DNA of 64,000 bases from Variovorax fucosicus. GTDB lineage: Bacteria; Pseudomonadota; Gammaproteobacteria; Burkholderiales; Burkholderiaceae_C. The stretch lies in NCBI RefSeq assembly GCF_030316825.1, contig NZ_JASZYU010000001.1:992001-1056000 (forward strand). The letters are read 5' to 3'. This document shows, piece by piece, positions 9,606-19,032 of the stretch. The position numbers and the translations under genes were made by a program. Each line of letters starts with the position of its first letter. The stretch's first letter is position 1. A model generated the notes under the pieces. The model had not been told where the DNA came from. It was given only the letters and a program-made list of their open reading frames with translations, and searched no databases.

Positions 9606-11096
9606 TCAGGCCATCATGTACCCGGTCTTGACCGAGGTGTAGAACTCCGCTGCATAGCGGCCCTGCTCGCGCGGCCCGTAGCTCGACCCCTTGCGCCCAC
9701 CGAACGGCACATGGAAGTCGACCCCCGCGGTCGGCAGATTGACCATCGTCATGCCCACCTTGGCATGGCGCCTGAAATGCGTCGCATGTTTGAGCGAGGT
9801 GGTGCAGATGCCCGCGCAAAGACCGAACGGCGTGTCGTTGGCCAGCGCCAGCGCATGCTCGTAGTCGTCGGCCCGCAGCACGCAGGCGATGGGGCCGAAG
9901 ATCTCTTCGCGCGCGACGCGGTGCGACGGCTTCGCGATGAAGAGCGCCGGGCTCATGAAATAGCCCGCGGTTGCGCGTTGCACCGTCTCGCCACCGAACA
10001 CGTGCTCCGCGCCTTCGTCGCGGGCGATCTTCAGCCATGCCAGGTTCTGTTCGAGCTGGCCGCGATCGACCACGGGCCCGATGTCCACGCCGTGTTCCAG
10101 CGCATGGCCGACGCGCAAGGCCGCAAGACGGTGGCGCACGCGCACCACGAAGGCGTCGTGCACGGACGCCTGGACGATCAGCCGGCTTGACGCCGTGCAG
10201 CGCTGGCCGGTCGAGAAGTAGGCGCCCTGAACAGCACAGTCGACCGCCCGGTCGAGGTCTGCATCCTCGAGCACCACCAGCGGGTTCTTGCCACCCATCT
10301 CGAGCTGCACCTTGGCACGCCGCGCGGCAGCGGCATGCAGGATGCGCTCGCCGGTGGCAACCGAGCCGGTGAAGCTCAGCGCATCGACCAGCGGGCTGTC
10401 GACGATGGTTTGCCCGACCTCGCGGCCGCTGCCCATCACGAGGTTGAAGGTGCCGGCCGGCAATGCGGCGCGGCTGATGATGTCGGCCAGCGCCCAGCCA
10501 CAGGCCGGCACCAGCTCGGCGGGCTTGAACACCACGCTGTTGCCGTAGGCCAGTGCAGGCGCGATCTTCCACGCGGGAATGGCCAGCGGAAAATTCCATG
10601 GCGCAATGAGCCCGACCACGCCGACCGGCTCGCGCGTGATGTCGACCTGCACGCCGGGGCGCACCGAGGGCAGCGTCTCGCCGCCGGCGCGCAAGGCTTC
10701 ACCGGCGAAGAACTTGAAGATGTGCCCCGCGCGCGCAGCCTCGCCGATGGCTTCGGGCAGGGTTTTCCCTTCCTCTCTCGCCAGCAGCAGGCCCAGTTCA
10801 TCCTTGCGCGCCAGGATCTCGCTGCCGATCTGGTCGAGCACGTCGGCACGCCGCTGCGGCGTCGTCTGGCTCCACTGCGGGAAGGCGTCGGCGGCGGCAC
10901 GGATCGCGAGTTCGGTCTGGCTTCGATCGGCGCGCGCGTATTCGGCGACCACTTCGCTGGTGTCCGACGGGTTGCCGCTCAAGCCTGCGGTGACGCCGGT
11001 CTCCCAACGGCCATTGATGTAATGGCGGGCGTGTTGTGTGAGGTCACTGCGTTTCAAAGTGGCGCGAGTGTAAGAATCGCGCTCATATCTTTCCAA
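9606..11096 (-). CDS. NAD(P)-dependent aldehyde dehydrogenase, probable 2,5-dioxovalerate (alpha-ketoglutaric semialdehyde) dehydrogenase
   Basis: ALDH-superfamily enzyme of up to 496 aa. Catalytic elements are N168 in APWNFP, E266 in LEMGGK and C300 in GQRCTAS. The cofactor region has FTGSVATG. In the oxidative pentose/galactarate routes such enzymes oxidise 2,5-dioxopentanoate to 2-oxoglutarate, which fits the dehydratase, lactonase and transporters around it. The start is uncertain: the frame opens with a TTG at 11096 that lies inside a likely promoter, and another TTG at 11057 precedes the conserved HYINGRWE segment; no in-frame ATG is close. It is the first gene of the leftward operon, divergent from the LysR gene. 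Confidence 0.82.
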   Translation of the reverse strand: MERYERDSYTRATLKRSDLTQHARHYINGRWETGVTAGLSGNPSDTSEVVAEYARADRSQTELAIRAAADAFPQWSQTTPQRRADVLDQIGSEILARKDELGLLLAREEGKTLPEAIGEAARAGHIFKFFAGEALRAGGETLPSVRPGVQVDITREPVGVVGLIAPWNFPLAIPAWKIAPALAYGNSVVFKPAELVPACGWALADIISRAALPAGTFNLVMGSGREVGQTIVDSPLVDALSFTGSVATGERILHAAAARRAKVQLEMGGKNPLVVLEDADLDRAVDCAVQGAYFSTGQRCTASSRLIVQASVHDAFVVRVRHRLAALRVGHALEHGVDIGPVVDRGQLEQNLAWLKIARDEGAEHVFGGETVQRATAGYFMSPALFIAKPSHRVAREEIFGPIACVLRADDYEHALALANDTPFGLCAGICTTSLKHATHFRRHAKVGMTMVNLPTAGVDFHVPFGGRKGSSYGPREQGRYAAEFYTSVKTGYMMA

Positions 11097-11115
11097 TCAA
11101 GATTTGGATTGAATC
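11067..11115. promoter_or_regulatory. Divergent control region between aldehyde dehydrogenase operon and gbpR-like gene
   Basis: Two overlapping dyads lie here: CAATC-N8-GATTG (11094-11111) and the perfect GATT-G-AATC (11107-11115), a plausible LysR-type binding site. On the minus strand TTGGAA (11096-11091) and TACACT (11072-11067), 18 bp apart, make a moderate sigma-70 promoter reading into the operon. If this promoter is real, the TTG at 11096 cannot be the start codon. Bases are read directly; function is inferred. Confidence 0.45.
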
Positions 11116-11145
11116 AATGCCAGAAACAGCATTCAGGTAAACCCC

Positions 11146-12105
11146 ATGACGAACTACACGCACTGGTTCATCCGTGCGCGACTCAAGACCCGCCAGCTGC
11201 TGTTGCTGGTGGCGCTGGCCGAGGAAGGCAACATCCATCGTGCCGCGCAGGTGCTCAACATGACGCAGCCGGCCGCATCGAAATTGCTGAAGGACCTCGA
11301 GGACGTGCTGGAGGTCTCGCTGTTCGACCGCCTGCCGCGCGGCATGCGGCCCACCTGGTATGGCGAGACCATGATCCGGCATGCCCGCGTCGCACTGGCA
11401 AGCCTCAACCAGGCGCACGACGAACTGACGGCATTGAAGGCCGGGCGCTTCGGCCAGGTGAACATCGGCGCCATCACCTCCCCCGGACTCGCGCTGCTGC
11501 CCGGCGCGGTGGCCGAGGTCAAGCGCGACCAGCCGACCTTGCGCGTCTCGCTCGAGATCGAAACCAGCCCGGTGCTGCTGGAGCGCCTGGAGCAAGGCAA
11601 GCTCGACATCCTGGTGGCGCGGCTGTTCGCGGAGCACGACAAATCGAAGCTGCGCTATGAAGCGCTGACCGAAGAGCCCGTGTGCGCGGTGGTGCGGCCC
11701 GGCCACCCGCTGCTTGGCATGACCGGGCTGACGCTGCGCGACGTGGTGTCGGCCGGCTGGATCGTGCCGCCCGCAGGCAGCGTGCTGCGGCATCGCTTCG
11801 AACTCATGTACCAGGAAGAAGGCCTGGCGCCACCGCTCAACGTGATCGAGAGCGCCGCGTTGCTCTTCATCACGCGCATGCTGCAGCAGAGTGACATGAT
11901 CGCGGTGCTGGCCACGGAGGTGGGGCGCTACTACGCCGCGCACGGCATCGCGGCCGTGCTGCCGCTCGCCATGCCCTGCCACATGGACGCCTTCGGCATC
12001 ATCACGCGAACCGACCGGCTGCTCTCGCCGGCGGCGAAGATCATGCTGAAGGCACTCAAGGATGAGAGCCTGAAGGTCTACGGTCGACGCCTGGATCCCG
12101 ACTGA
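11146..12105 (+). CDS. LysR-family transcriptional regulator, GbpR-like
   Basis: LysR-type regulator of 319 aa. An N-terminal winged helix-turn-helix (about residues 10-70, with HRAAQVLNMTQPAASKLLKDLE) is followed by a LysR substrate-binding domain. The text KTRQLLLLVALAEEGNIHRAA is typical of the GbpR branch, which regulates the galactose-binding protein gene chvE and related sugar operons in Agrobacterium and Azospirillum. It is divergent from the sugar operon with about 50 bp between and is followed after 28 bp by a sugar lactonase gene, so the two are probably co-transcribed. The inducer is likely a sugar or its lactone/acid, which is inference. Confidence 0.82.
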   Translation: MTNYTHWFIRARLKTRQLLLLVALAEEGNIHRAAQVLNMTQPAASKLLKDLEDVLEVSLFDRLPRGMRPTWYGETMIRHARVALASLNQAHDELTALKAGRFGQVNIGAITSPGLALLPGAVAEVKRDQPTLRVSLEIETSPVLLERLEQGKLDILVARLFAEHDKSKLRYEALTEEPVCAVVRPGHPLLGMTGLTLRDVVSAGWIVPPAGSVLRHRFELMYQEEGLAPPLNVIESAALLFITRMLQQSDMIAVLATEVGRYYAAHGIAAVLPLAMPCHMDAFGIITRTDRLLSPAAKIMLKALKDESLKVYGRRLDPD

Positions 12106-12133
12106 ACCACGCCTGCACCCAACGGAGTTGCGA

Positions 12134-13051
12134 TTGAACACATCACTGCTGCCCGTGCCCGTCGTCTCGGGCTCCCCTCAATGCATCTGGGCTGCGGAGG
12201 CGACCCTGGGCGAAGGCACCCTGTGGTCGGCGCGCGAGCAGGCGCTCTACTGGGTCGACATCCTTTCCTGCCGGCTGCACCGGTTCCGCCCTTCGGACGC
12301 AGCGCGCACGAGCTGGCAGTTCGACGAGGAGATCTCGGCTGTGGCCGAGCGGGCCACAGCGCCGGGGTTGATCGTCACGCTGCGGCGCGGCTTTGCACTG
12401 TTCGACCCGGCCGAGCCGGCACCCACACCGCGCTACCTGCACCAGCCGGAGCCGACGCTGCCGGGCAACCGCTTCAACGATGGCAAGTGCGATGCGGCGG
12501 GCCGCTTCTGGGGCGGCACGATGGACTTCGCCTGTGAAGCGCCCACCGGCGCGCTCTACCGCTACGACGCCGATGGCCGCTGCACGCAGCACGAACATGG
12601 CTTCGCCGTGACCAACGGGCCCACCTGGTCGGCGAACGGCGCCACGATGTACTTCAACGACACGGTGACGGCGCGCGTGTTTGCCTACGACTTCGATGCG
12701 GCCGCGGGCACGCTGTCGAACAAGCGCCAATGGTTGCGCTTTGCCAAGGACGATGGCTTTCCGGATGGCATGACCACCGATGCCGCAGGCCGGCTCTGGA
12801 TCGCCCATTGGGGTGCTGCATGTGTGAGCTGCCACGACCCGGTGACGGCGGCCGAACTCTGCCGCGTGCGCCTGCCGACGCGGCACATCACCAACTGCGC
12901 TTTCGGCGGCGAAGACCTGCGCACGCTGTTCATCACCAGCGCCGCGAGCGGGTTGACGCCGGAACAGCGCGCGGCCGAGCCGCTGGCGGGCGGGCTGTTC
13001 GCGGTGCGGGTCGATGGCGGCGGCGTGCCGGCCGGTCGCTTCGCCGGGTAG
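12134..13051 (+). CDS. SMP-30/gluconolactonase-family sugar lactonase
   Basis: Six-bladed beta-propeller lactonase of 305 aa that hydrolyses aldono-lactones using a divalent metal. Likely metal ligands are E27 in ATLGEGTLW, the Asn in NRFNDGKCD, and the Asp in DGFPDGMTTD. The start is taken as TTG 12134, seven bases after GGAG; an in-frame TTG at 12128 sits too close to that site. It follows the LysR gene and faces the sugar operon, so L-arabinono- or galactono-lactone is the likely substrate: a sugar 1-dehydrogenase (not in this window) would make the lactone, and the dehydratase at the left edge would use the resulting acid. Confidence 0.83.
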   Translation: MNTSLLPVPVVSGSPQCIWAAEATLGEGTLWSAREQALYWVDILSCRLHRFRPSDAARTSWQFDEEISAVAERATAPGLIVTLRRGFALFDPAEPAPTPRYLHQPEPTLPGNRFNDGKCDAAGRFWGGTMDFACEAPTGALYRYDADGRCTQHEHGFAVTNGPTWSANGATMYFNDTVTARVFAYDFDAAAGTLSNKRQWLRFAKDDGFPDGMTTDAAGRLWIAHWGAACVSCHDPVTAAELCRVRLPTRHITNCAFGGEDLRTLFITSAASGLTPEQRAAEPLAGGLFAVRVDGGGVPAGRFAG

Positions 13052-13068
13052 CCGGGCCGGCCAGCGCC

Positions 13069-14135
<1,067 letters not shown>

Positions 14136-14139
<4 letters not shown>

Positions 14140-16025
14140 TCGACCGTCACCGACTTGGCCAGGTTGCGCGGCTTGTCCACGTCGGTGCCGCGTGCGCAGG
14201 CCGTGTGATAGGCCAGCAGCTGCAGCGGCACCACATGCAGCAGCGGGCTCAGTGCGCCGTAGTGCTCGGGCATGCGGATCACGTGCAGGCCTTCGCCGCC
14301 GACGATCTTCGTGTCGCCGTCGGCCAGCACATACAGCACACCGCCGCGGGCACGCACCTCCTGCAGGTTGCTCTTGAGCTTTTCGAGCAGGGCGTCGTTG
14401 GGCGCCACCGTGACCACCGGCATCTCGCTCGTCACCAGCGCCAGCGGGCCGTGCTTGAGTTCGCCGGCGGCGTAGGCCTCGGCGTGGATGTAGGTCACTT
14501 CCTTGAGCTTGAGCGCGCCTTCGAGCGCGATCGGGTAGTGCAGGCCGCGGCCGAGGAACAGCGCGTTCTCCTTGCGCGCAAAGTCTTCCGACCAGCTGAT
14601 GATCTGCGGCTCCAGCGCCAGCACCGACTGCAGCGCGACCGGCAGGTGGCGCATCTCCTTCAGGTAGCGCGCTTCGTCTTCGTCGCTGAGCCGCCCCTTG
14701 GCCTGGGCCAGCGCCAGGGTCAGCAGGAACAGGCCGGCGAGCTGCGTCGTGAACGCCTTGGTCGACGCCACGCCGATCTCGACGCCGGCGCGCGTGATGT
14801 AGGCCAGCTTGCACTCGCGCACCATCGCGCTGGTGGCGACATTGCAGATGGTCAGCGTCTGTTCCATGCCGAGGCTGCGTGCGTGCTTGAGCGCAGCCAG
14901 CGTGTCGGCGGTTTCGCCCGATTGCGTGATGGTCACGACCAGCGTCTTCGGATCCGGCACCGAGTCGCGGTAGCGGTATTCGCTCGCGATCTCGACCTGG
15001 GTCGGGATCTTCGCGATGCCTTCGAGCCAGTACTTGGCGGTGCAGCCGCTGTAGTAGCTGGTGCCGCAGGCCAGGATCAGCACCTTGTCGATCTCGCTGA
15101 ACACACGGTGCGCGCTGGCGCCCACCGCGCCGTTGTCGCCGACGCCGTCGAACAGTTCCGGCGCAATGCCGACCACGCCTTCGAGCGTGTCGGCGATGGC
15201 GCGCGGCTGCTCGAAGATCTCCTTTTGCATGTAGTGGCGGTAGGGGCCAAGTTCGGCCGCGCCGCTGTGCGCCTGCACCGTGCGCACGGGGCGCTGCGCG
15301 GTGGACAGGGCCTTGTGCGCGCGGTCGACGATCCAGTACTTGCCGGGCTGCAGGTCGACCACGTCGCCCTCTTCGAGGTAGACGATCTGGTCGGTCACGC
15401 CGGCCAGCGCCATCGCGTCGCTGGCGAGGAAGTTCTCGCTGCCATCCTGGCCCACGCCGAGGATCAGTGGCGAACCGGCGCGCGCGCCGACGACGCGATG
15501 CGGCTCGTCGCGGCAGATCACGGCGATGGCATAGGCGCCGTGCAGTTGCAGCACCGCGGCCTTGACGGCCTCGAACAGGTCGCCGTCGTAGAGGCTGTCG
15601 ATCAGGTGCGCGATGACCTCGGTGTCGGTCTGGCTCTGGAACACATAGCCCCTGGCCTGCAACGCGGCGCGCAGCGGCTCGTGGTTTTCGATGATGCCGT
15701 TGTGCACCAGCGCCACGCGCGCCGGCCTGGCGCTGTCGACGCCCTCGCCCGTGCCGTGGCTGAAATGCGGGTGCGCGTTGTGCACCACCGGCGCACCGTG
15801 CGTGGCCCAACGCGTGTGGGCGATGCCGGTCAGGCCTTCGACATGGTCTTCGGCCACCTGCGTCAGCAAGTCGGCCACGCGCGAAGTGGTGCGGGCGCGG
15901 GTCAGGCCGCCGGCGTGAACCGCCACGCCGCAGGAGTCATAGCCCCGGTATTCGAGCCGCTGCAGGCCCTGGACCAGAACCGGAACGATGTTGCGATGGG
16001 ATGCCGCGCCGACGATGCCGCACAT
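14136..16025 (-). CDS. glmS: Glutamine-fructose-6-phosphate aminotransferase (isomerizing)
   Basis: GlmS (629 aa) makes glucosamine-6-phosphate from fructose-6-phosphate and glutamine, the first step to UDP-GlcNAc for peptidoglycan and LPS. The N-terminal glutaminase begins MCGIVGA with catalytic Cys2 and has HTRWATHG. Two SIS domains follow, with the sugar-phosphate motif ACGTSYYSG, and the protein ends in the conserved [13 protein letters not shown] tail. At 629 aa it is slightly longer than the E. coli enzyme (609). It reads away from an Lrp-type regulator gene across a 139-bp AT-rich gap and is coupled to galM. No glmS ribozyme-like sequence was noticed. Confidence 0.96.
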
Positions 16026-16108
16026 GGATGCTGCCTTGATGAGTTGTCTGAGGGGGAGATGGTAGGCAGCTTGCCGAAAACAATGCTTCCGACTTTTCGC
16101 CGTTCATG

Positions 16109-16127
16109 GAATTAAATTTCTTAATTC
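16109..16127. promoter_or_regulatory. Inverted repeat in the glmS / Lrp-type regulator gap
   Basis: Perfect seven-base dyad GAATTAA-ATTTC-TTAATTC in an AT-rich patch, between two divergent genes in an otherwise GC-rich genome. Lrp/AsnC proteins bind such AT-rich palindromes, so it is a candidate operator for the adjacent regulator, possibly acting on glmS. Role is inferred. Confidence 0.45.
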
Positions 16128-16144
16128 GTTGATGATGGATTTTT

Positions 16145-16171
16145 ATTCCATAATTCATACGAATATGGAAT
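16145..16171. promoter_or_regulatory. Nested palindrome overlapping the start codon of the Lrp-type gene
   Basis: A perfect eight-base dyad, ATTCCATA (16145-16152) with TATGGAAT (16164-16171), encloses a second perfect dyad ATTC-ATAC-GAAT (16153-16164). The right outer arm contains the ATG at 16165. A regulator bound here would block both transcription and translation start, so autorepression is likely. Together with the dyad at 16109 it may form a multi-site operator. The structure is seen; regulation is inferred. Confidence 0.55.
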
Positions 16172-16653
16172 CAATATCGCTCGACGCCATCGACCTTCGC
16201 CTGCTCGATGCATTGCAGCGCGACGCTTCGCAGACCAACCAGCAGCTCGCGGCGGATGTCCATATCTCCCCGCCGACCTGCCTGCGGCGCGTGCAGCGGC
16301 TGCGCACGGCGGGCCTGATCGAGCGCCAGGTGGCCCTGCTTTCACCCGACAGGCTGGCCCCGTTGCTGGGCCACGGCCTGCAGGCCGTGGTCGAGATCGC
16401 GCTGGACCGGCAGGACGTCGCCGCGCTGGACGCTTTCGAGGCCCGTGTGATCGCCGACGACGCGGTGCAGCAGTGCTACCGCGTCTCGCCCGGCCCCGAC
16501 TTCGTGCTGATCGTGGCCGCGCGCGACATGCCGGGCTACCTGGCGCTGGCGCAGCGGCTGTTCACGGCCGACGCCAACGTGCGCAACGTCAAGGCCTTCT
16601 TCAGCCTGAAGCGCTCGAAGTTCGAACCCAGGGTGCCGCTGGCGCCCGACTGA
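16165..16653 (+). CDS. Lrp/AsnC-family transcriptional regulator
   Basis: Regulator of 162 aa. The N-terminal helix-turn-helix (LDAIDLRLLDALQRDASQTN then ISPPTCLRRVQRL) is followed by an AsnC ligand-binding domain with VSPGPDFVLIVAARDM and VKAFFSLKRSKFEP. The ATG at 16165 is preferred over one at 16129 because the protein then begins MESISLDAID, like family members, and the upstream bases belong to palindromes. Such proteins form octamers that sense amino acids. Flanking glmS and glmU suggest a link to amino-sugar supply, but no target is proven. Confidence 0.88.
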   Translation: MESISLDAIDLRLLDALQRDASQTNQQLAADVHISPPTCLRRVQRLRTAGLIERQVALLSPDRLAPLLGHGLQAVVEIALDRQDVAALDAFEARVIADDAVQQCYRVSPGPDFVLIVAARDMPGYLALAQRLFTADANVRNVKAFFSLKRSKFEPRVPLAPD

Positions 16654-16659
16654 CAAAAG

Positions 16660-18060
16660 CTATTTGCGGGGCCGCACCCAGTCGGCAAAGCTCACTTGCC
16701 GGCCGCGTGCGACGGTCAGCACGCCGGGTGCGGTCGATTTCGTCACGGTCGAGCCGCCGCCCACGGTGCCGCCCGCGCCGATGGTGACGGGCGCCACCAG
16801 CACGCAGTTGCTGCCCACGTGCACGTCGTCGCCGATGATGGTGCGATGCTTGTTGGCGCCGTCGTAGTTGGCGGTGATGCTGCCGGCGCCGTAGTTCACG
16901 CGTGCGCCCACCGTGGCGTCGCCGATGTAGGCAAGGTGGTTCGCCTTGGCGCCCTCGGCCAGGGTGGAATTCTTGATCTCGACGAAATTGCCGATGTGCA
17001 CTTCGGCGCCGAGCCGGGCGCCGGGCCGCAGCCGGGCAAACGGGCCGATGCGCGAGCCGGCGCCGACCGTCACGCCGGCCTGCTCGCCGTCGATGTGCGT
17101 GAAGGGATGGATCACCGCGCCGGTCTCGATGCGCGCATTGGCGATCACGCAATTGGCGCCGACCGTGACACCGGCACCCAGCGACACCGCGCCTTCGAAC
17201 ACGCAGTTGACGTCGATCTCGACATCCGATTCGCAGGCCAGCGTGCCACGCACGTCGATGCGCGCCGGATCGGCCAGCCGCACACCCTGCGCCATCAGCG
17301 CGTCGGCCTGGCGGCGCTGCCAGGCGCGCTCGAGCGCGGCGAGCTGGGCCGGGTCGTTCACGCCGGTGACCTGCAGGCGGTCGTCGGTGCGGTGCGCCAC
17401 CACGGGCACGCCGTCGACGGTGGCAAGCCGCACGATGTCGGTCAGATAGAACTCGCCCTGGGCGTTGCGGCTGTCGAGCCGCGCCAGCCAGGGCTTGAGC
17501 AGGCGCGCCGGCACCGCCATCACGCCGCTGTAGACCTCCTTGACCGCCCGCTGTGCCTCGTTCGCGTCCTTCTGCTCGACGATCGCCTGTACCGCGTCGC
17601 CTTCGCGCAGGATGCGGCCATAGCCGGTGGGGTCGTCGAAATCGATGGTCAGCAGCGCCAGGCGTCGGCCGGCGCTCGCCGCGATCAAGGCCCGCAAGGT
17701 GTCTTCGCGGATCAGCGGCACATCGCCCGAGAGCACCACCACGATGCCATCGTCGGGCAGCAGCGGCGCGGCCTGCTGCACGGCGTGGCCGGTGCCGAGC
17801 TGCGGTATCTGACGCGCGAAACGCGGCGCGCACGGCGCATCGGCCAGCGCGGCCTCGACCTCGTTGGCGCCATGACCGGTCACCACCACCACGTGCCGGG
17901 CGTTCAGCCGGGCCGCGGTATCGAGCACATGCAGCACCAGCGCACGGCCGGCCAAACGGTGCAACACTTTGGGCCAGCTGCTCTTCATGCGCGTGCCCTT
18001 GCCGGCCGCCATGACGACGATGTCGACCGGCCCCTGGTTGTCTTGCGGAATCTGTGTCAT
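16660..18060 (-). CDS. glmU: Bifunctional UDP-N-acetylglucosamine pyrophosphorylase / glucosamine-1-phosphate acetyltransferase
   Basis: GlmU (466 aa) acetylates glucosamine-1-phosphate and couples it to UTP, giving UDP-GlcNAc. The N-terminal pyrophosphorylase has VVMAAGKGTRMKS. The C-terminal half is a left-handed beta-helix of hexapeptide repeats (for example NHLAYIGDATVGARVNYGAG) that forms the acetyltransferase. The ATG at 18060 gives the standard start; the frame is open 33 codons further upstream but reads through the divergent lipoprotein gene. It converges with the Lrp-type gene, leaving six bases between stops. It works in the same pathway as glmS, which lies two genes away. Confidence 0.96.
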   Translation of the reverse strand: MTQIPQDNQGPVDIVVMAAGKGTRMKSSWPKVLHRLAGRALVLHVLDTAARLNARHVVVVTGHGANEVEAALADAPCAPRFARQIPQLGTGHAVQQAAPLLPDDGIVVVLSGDVPLIREDTLRALIAASAGRRLALLTIDFDDPTGYGRILREGDAVQAIVEQKDANEAQRAVKEVYSGVMAVPARLLKPWLARLDSRNAQGEFYLTDIVRLATVDGVPVVAHRTDDRLQVTGVNDPAQLAALERAWQRRQADALMAQGVRLADPARIDVRGTLACESDVEIDVNCVFEGAVSLGAGVTVGANCVIANARIETGAVIHPFTHIDGEQAGVTVGAGSRIGPFARLRPGARLGAEVHIGNFVEIKNSTLAEGAKANHLAYIGDATVGARVNYGAGSITANYDGANKHRTIIGDDVHVGSNCVLVAPVTIGAGGTVGGGSTVTKSTAPGVLTVARGRQVSFADWVRPRK

Positions 18061-18952
18061 GCGTCTTGTTTCCCGAATGCGTTGTGGCTGCGCGAAGCAG
18101 TCGCGAATTATCGGCGTGCTGCTGCTGGCCTCCTTGCTGGCCGCGTGCAGCGCCGTCAAGCTGGCCTACAACAACCTGCCGGAACTGAGCTACTGGTGGC
18201 TCGACGGGTATGTCGACTTCGACGGTGCCCAGACTCCCCGCATGCGCGACGAGCTCGCGCAGTTGCTGGACTGGCACCGCCGCAACGAACTGCCGAAGGT
18301 CACGCGCCTGCTGCAGAAGGCCGAGGCGCTGGCGACCGACGACATCACGCCGGCCCAGGTGTGCGAAGTCGGCGACGAGATCCGCGCCCGCCTGCTGGCG
18401 GTGGCCGAGCGCGCCGAGGCGGCCGGCGCCGAACTCGCGCTGAGCCTCAGCGACGCGCAGCTGCAGCAGCTCGAGCGCAAGTACGTCAAGGTCAACGCCG
18501 ACTACCGCAAGGACTGGCTCGCGCGGAGCGAGGCCAGGCAGCAGGACAAGCGCTACGACCAGTTTCTGGAGCGCAACGAGGACTTCTACGGCACGCTCGA
18601 CAGGCCGCAGCGCGAGCTGCTGCGGCAGCAGGTGGCGCAGTCGGCGTTCAGTGCGCAGCGCGTCGACGCCGAGCGCCGCAACCGCCAGCAGGAGGCGCTG
18701 GCGCTGTTGCGCGGATTCCGGGCCAACCAGACCCCGCCGGCAGAAGTGCGAGCCGCGCTGCACGCGTACGTCCTGCGCATCGCCGACCCGCCACCCGGGC
18801 CCTGGCGCACCTACCAGCAGGCCATGCTGCAGGAGGGTTGCCGCAACGTCGCGACGCTTCACAACGGCACATCGGCCGCGCAGCGCGAGCGTGCGGTGCG
18901 GCGGCTGCAGGCGTACCAGACCGACGTGCGGGAACTTGCCTCGGCGCAGTGA
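18059..18952 (+). CDS. DUF6279-type lipoprotein
   Basis: Predicted lipoprotein of 297 aa if started at ATG 18059, or 291 aa if started at ATG 18077. A hydrophobic segment IIGVLLLASLLAAC ends in a lipobox (LLAAC), so the mature protein begins with a lipidated Cys. The next stretch, SAVKLAYNNLPELSYWWLDG, matches the DUF6279 lipoproteins of betaproteobacteria. The rest is mostly helical and charged. Function unknown, presumably periplasmic and membrane-anchored. If 18059 is used, its start codon overlaps the glmU start codon on the opposite strand. Confidence 0.8.
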   Translation: MRLVSRMRCGCAKQSRIIGVLLLASLLAACSAVKLAYNNLPELSYWWLDGYVDFDGAQTPRMRDELAQLLDWHRRNELPKVTRLLQKAEALATDDITPAQVCEVGDEIRARLLAVAERAEAAGAELALSLSDAQLQQLERKYVKVNADYRKDWLARSEARQQDKRYDQFLERNEDFYGTLDRPQRELLRQQVAQSAFSAQRVDAERRNRQQEALALLRGFRANQTPPAEVRAALHAYVLRIADPPPGPWRTYQQAMLQEGCRNVATLHNGTSAAQRERAVRRLQAYQTDVRELASAQ

Positions 18953-19032
18953 CGGCGTGGCACGGCGCTTGCGGCGCTTGATTACACTGCCCTCGCCGCA
19001 ACGTTGCGACCCCGCCAACCACCCTCCAACCG

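Noticed and set aside
16026..16164. A glmS ribozyme or riboswitch in the leader
   Set aside because: Such ribozymes are known from Gram-positive bacteria and no matching pairing was seen in the leader.
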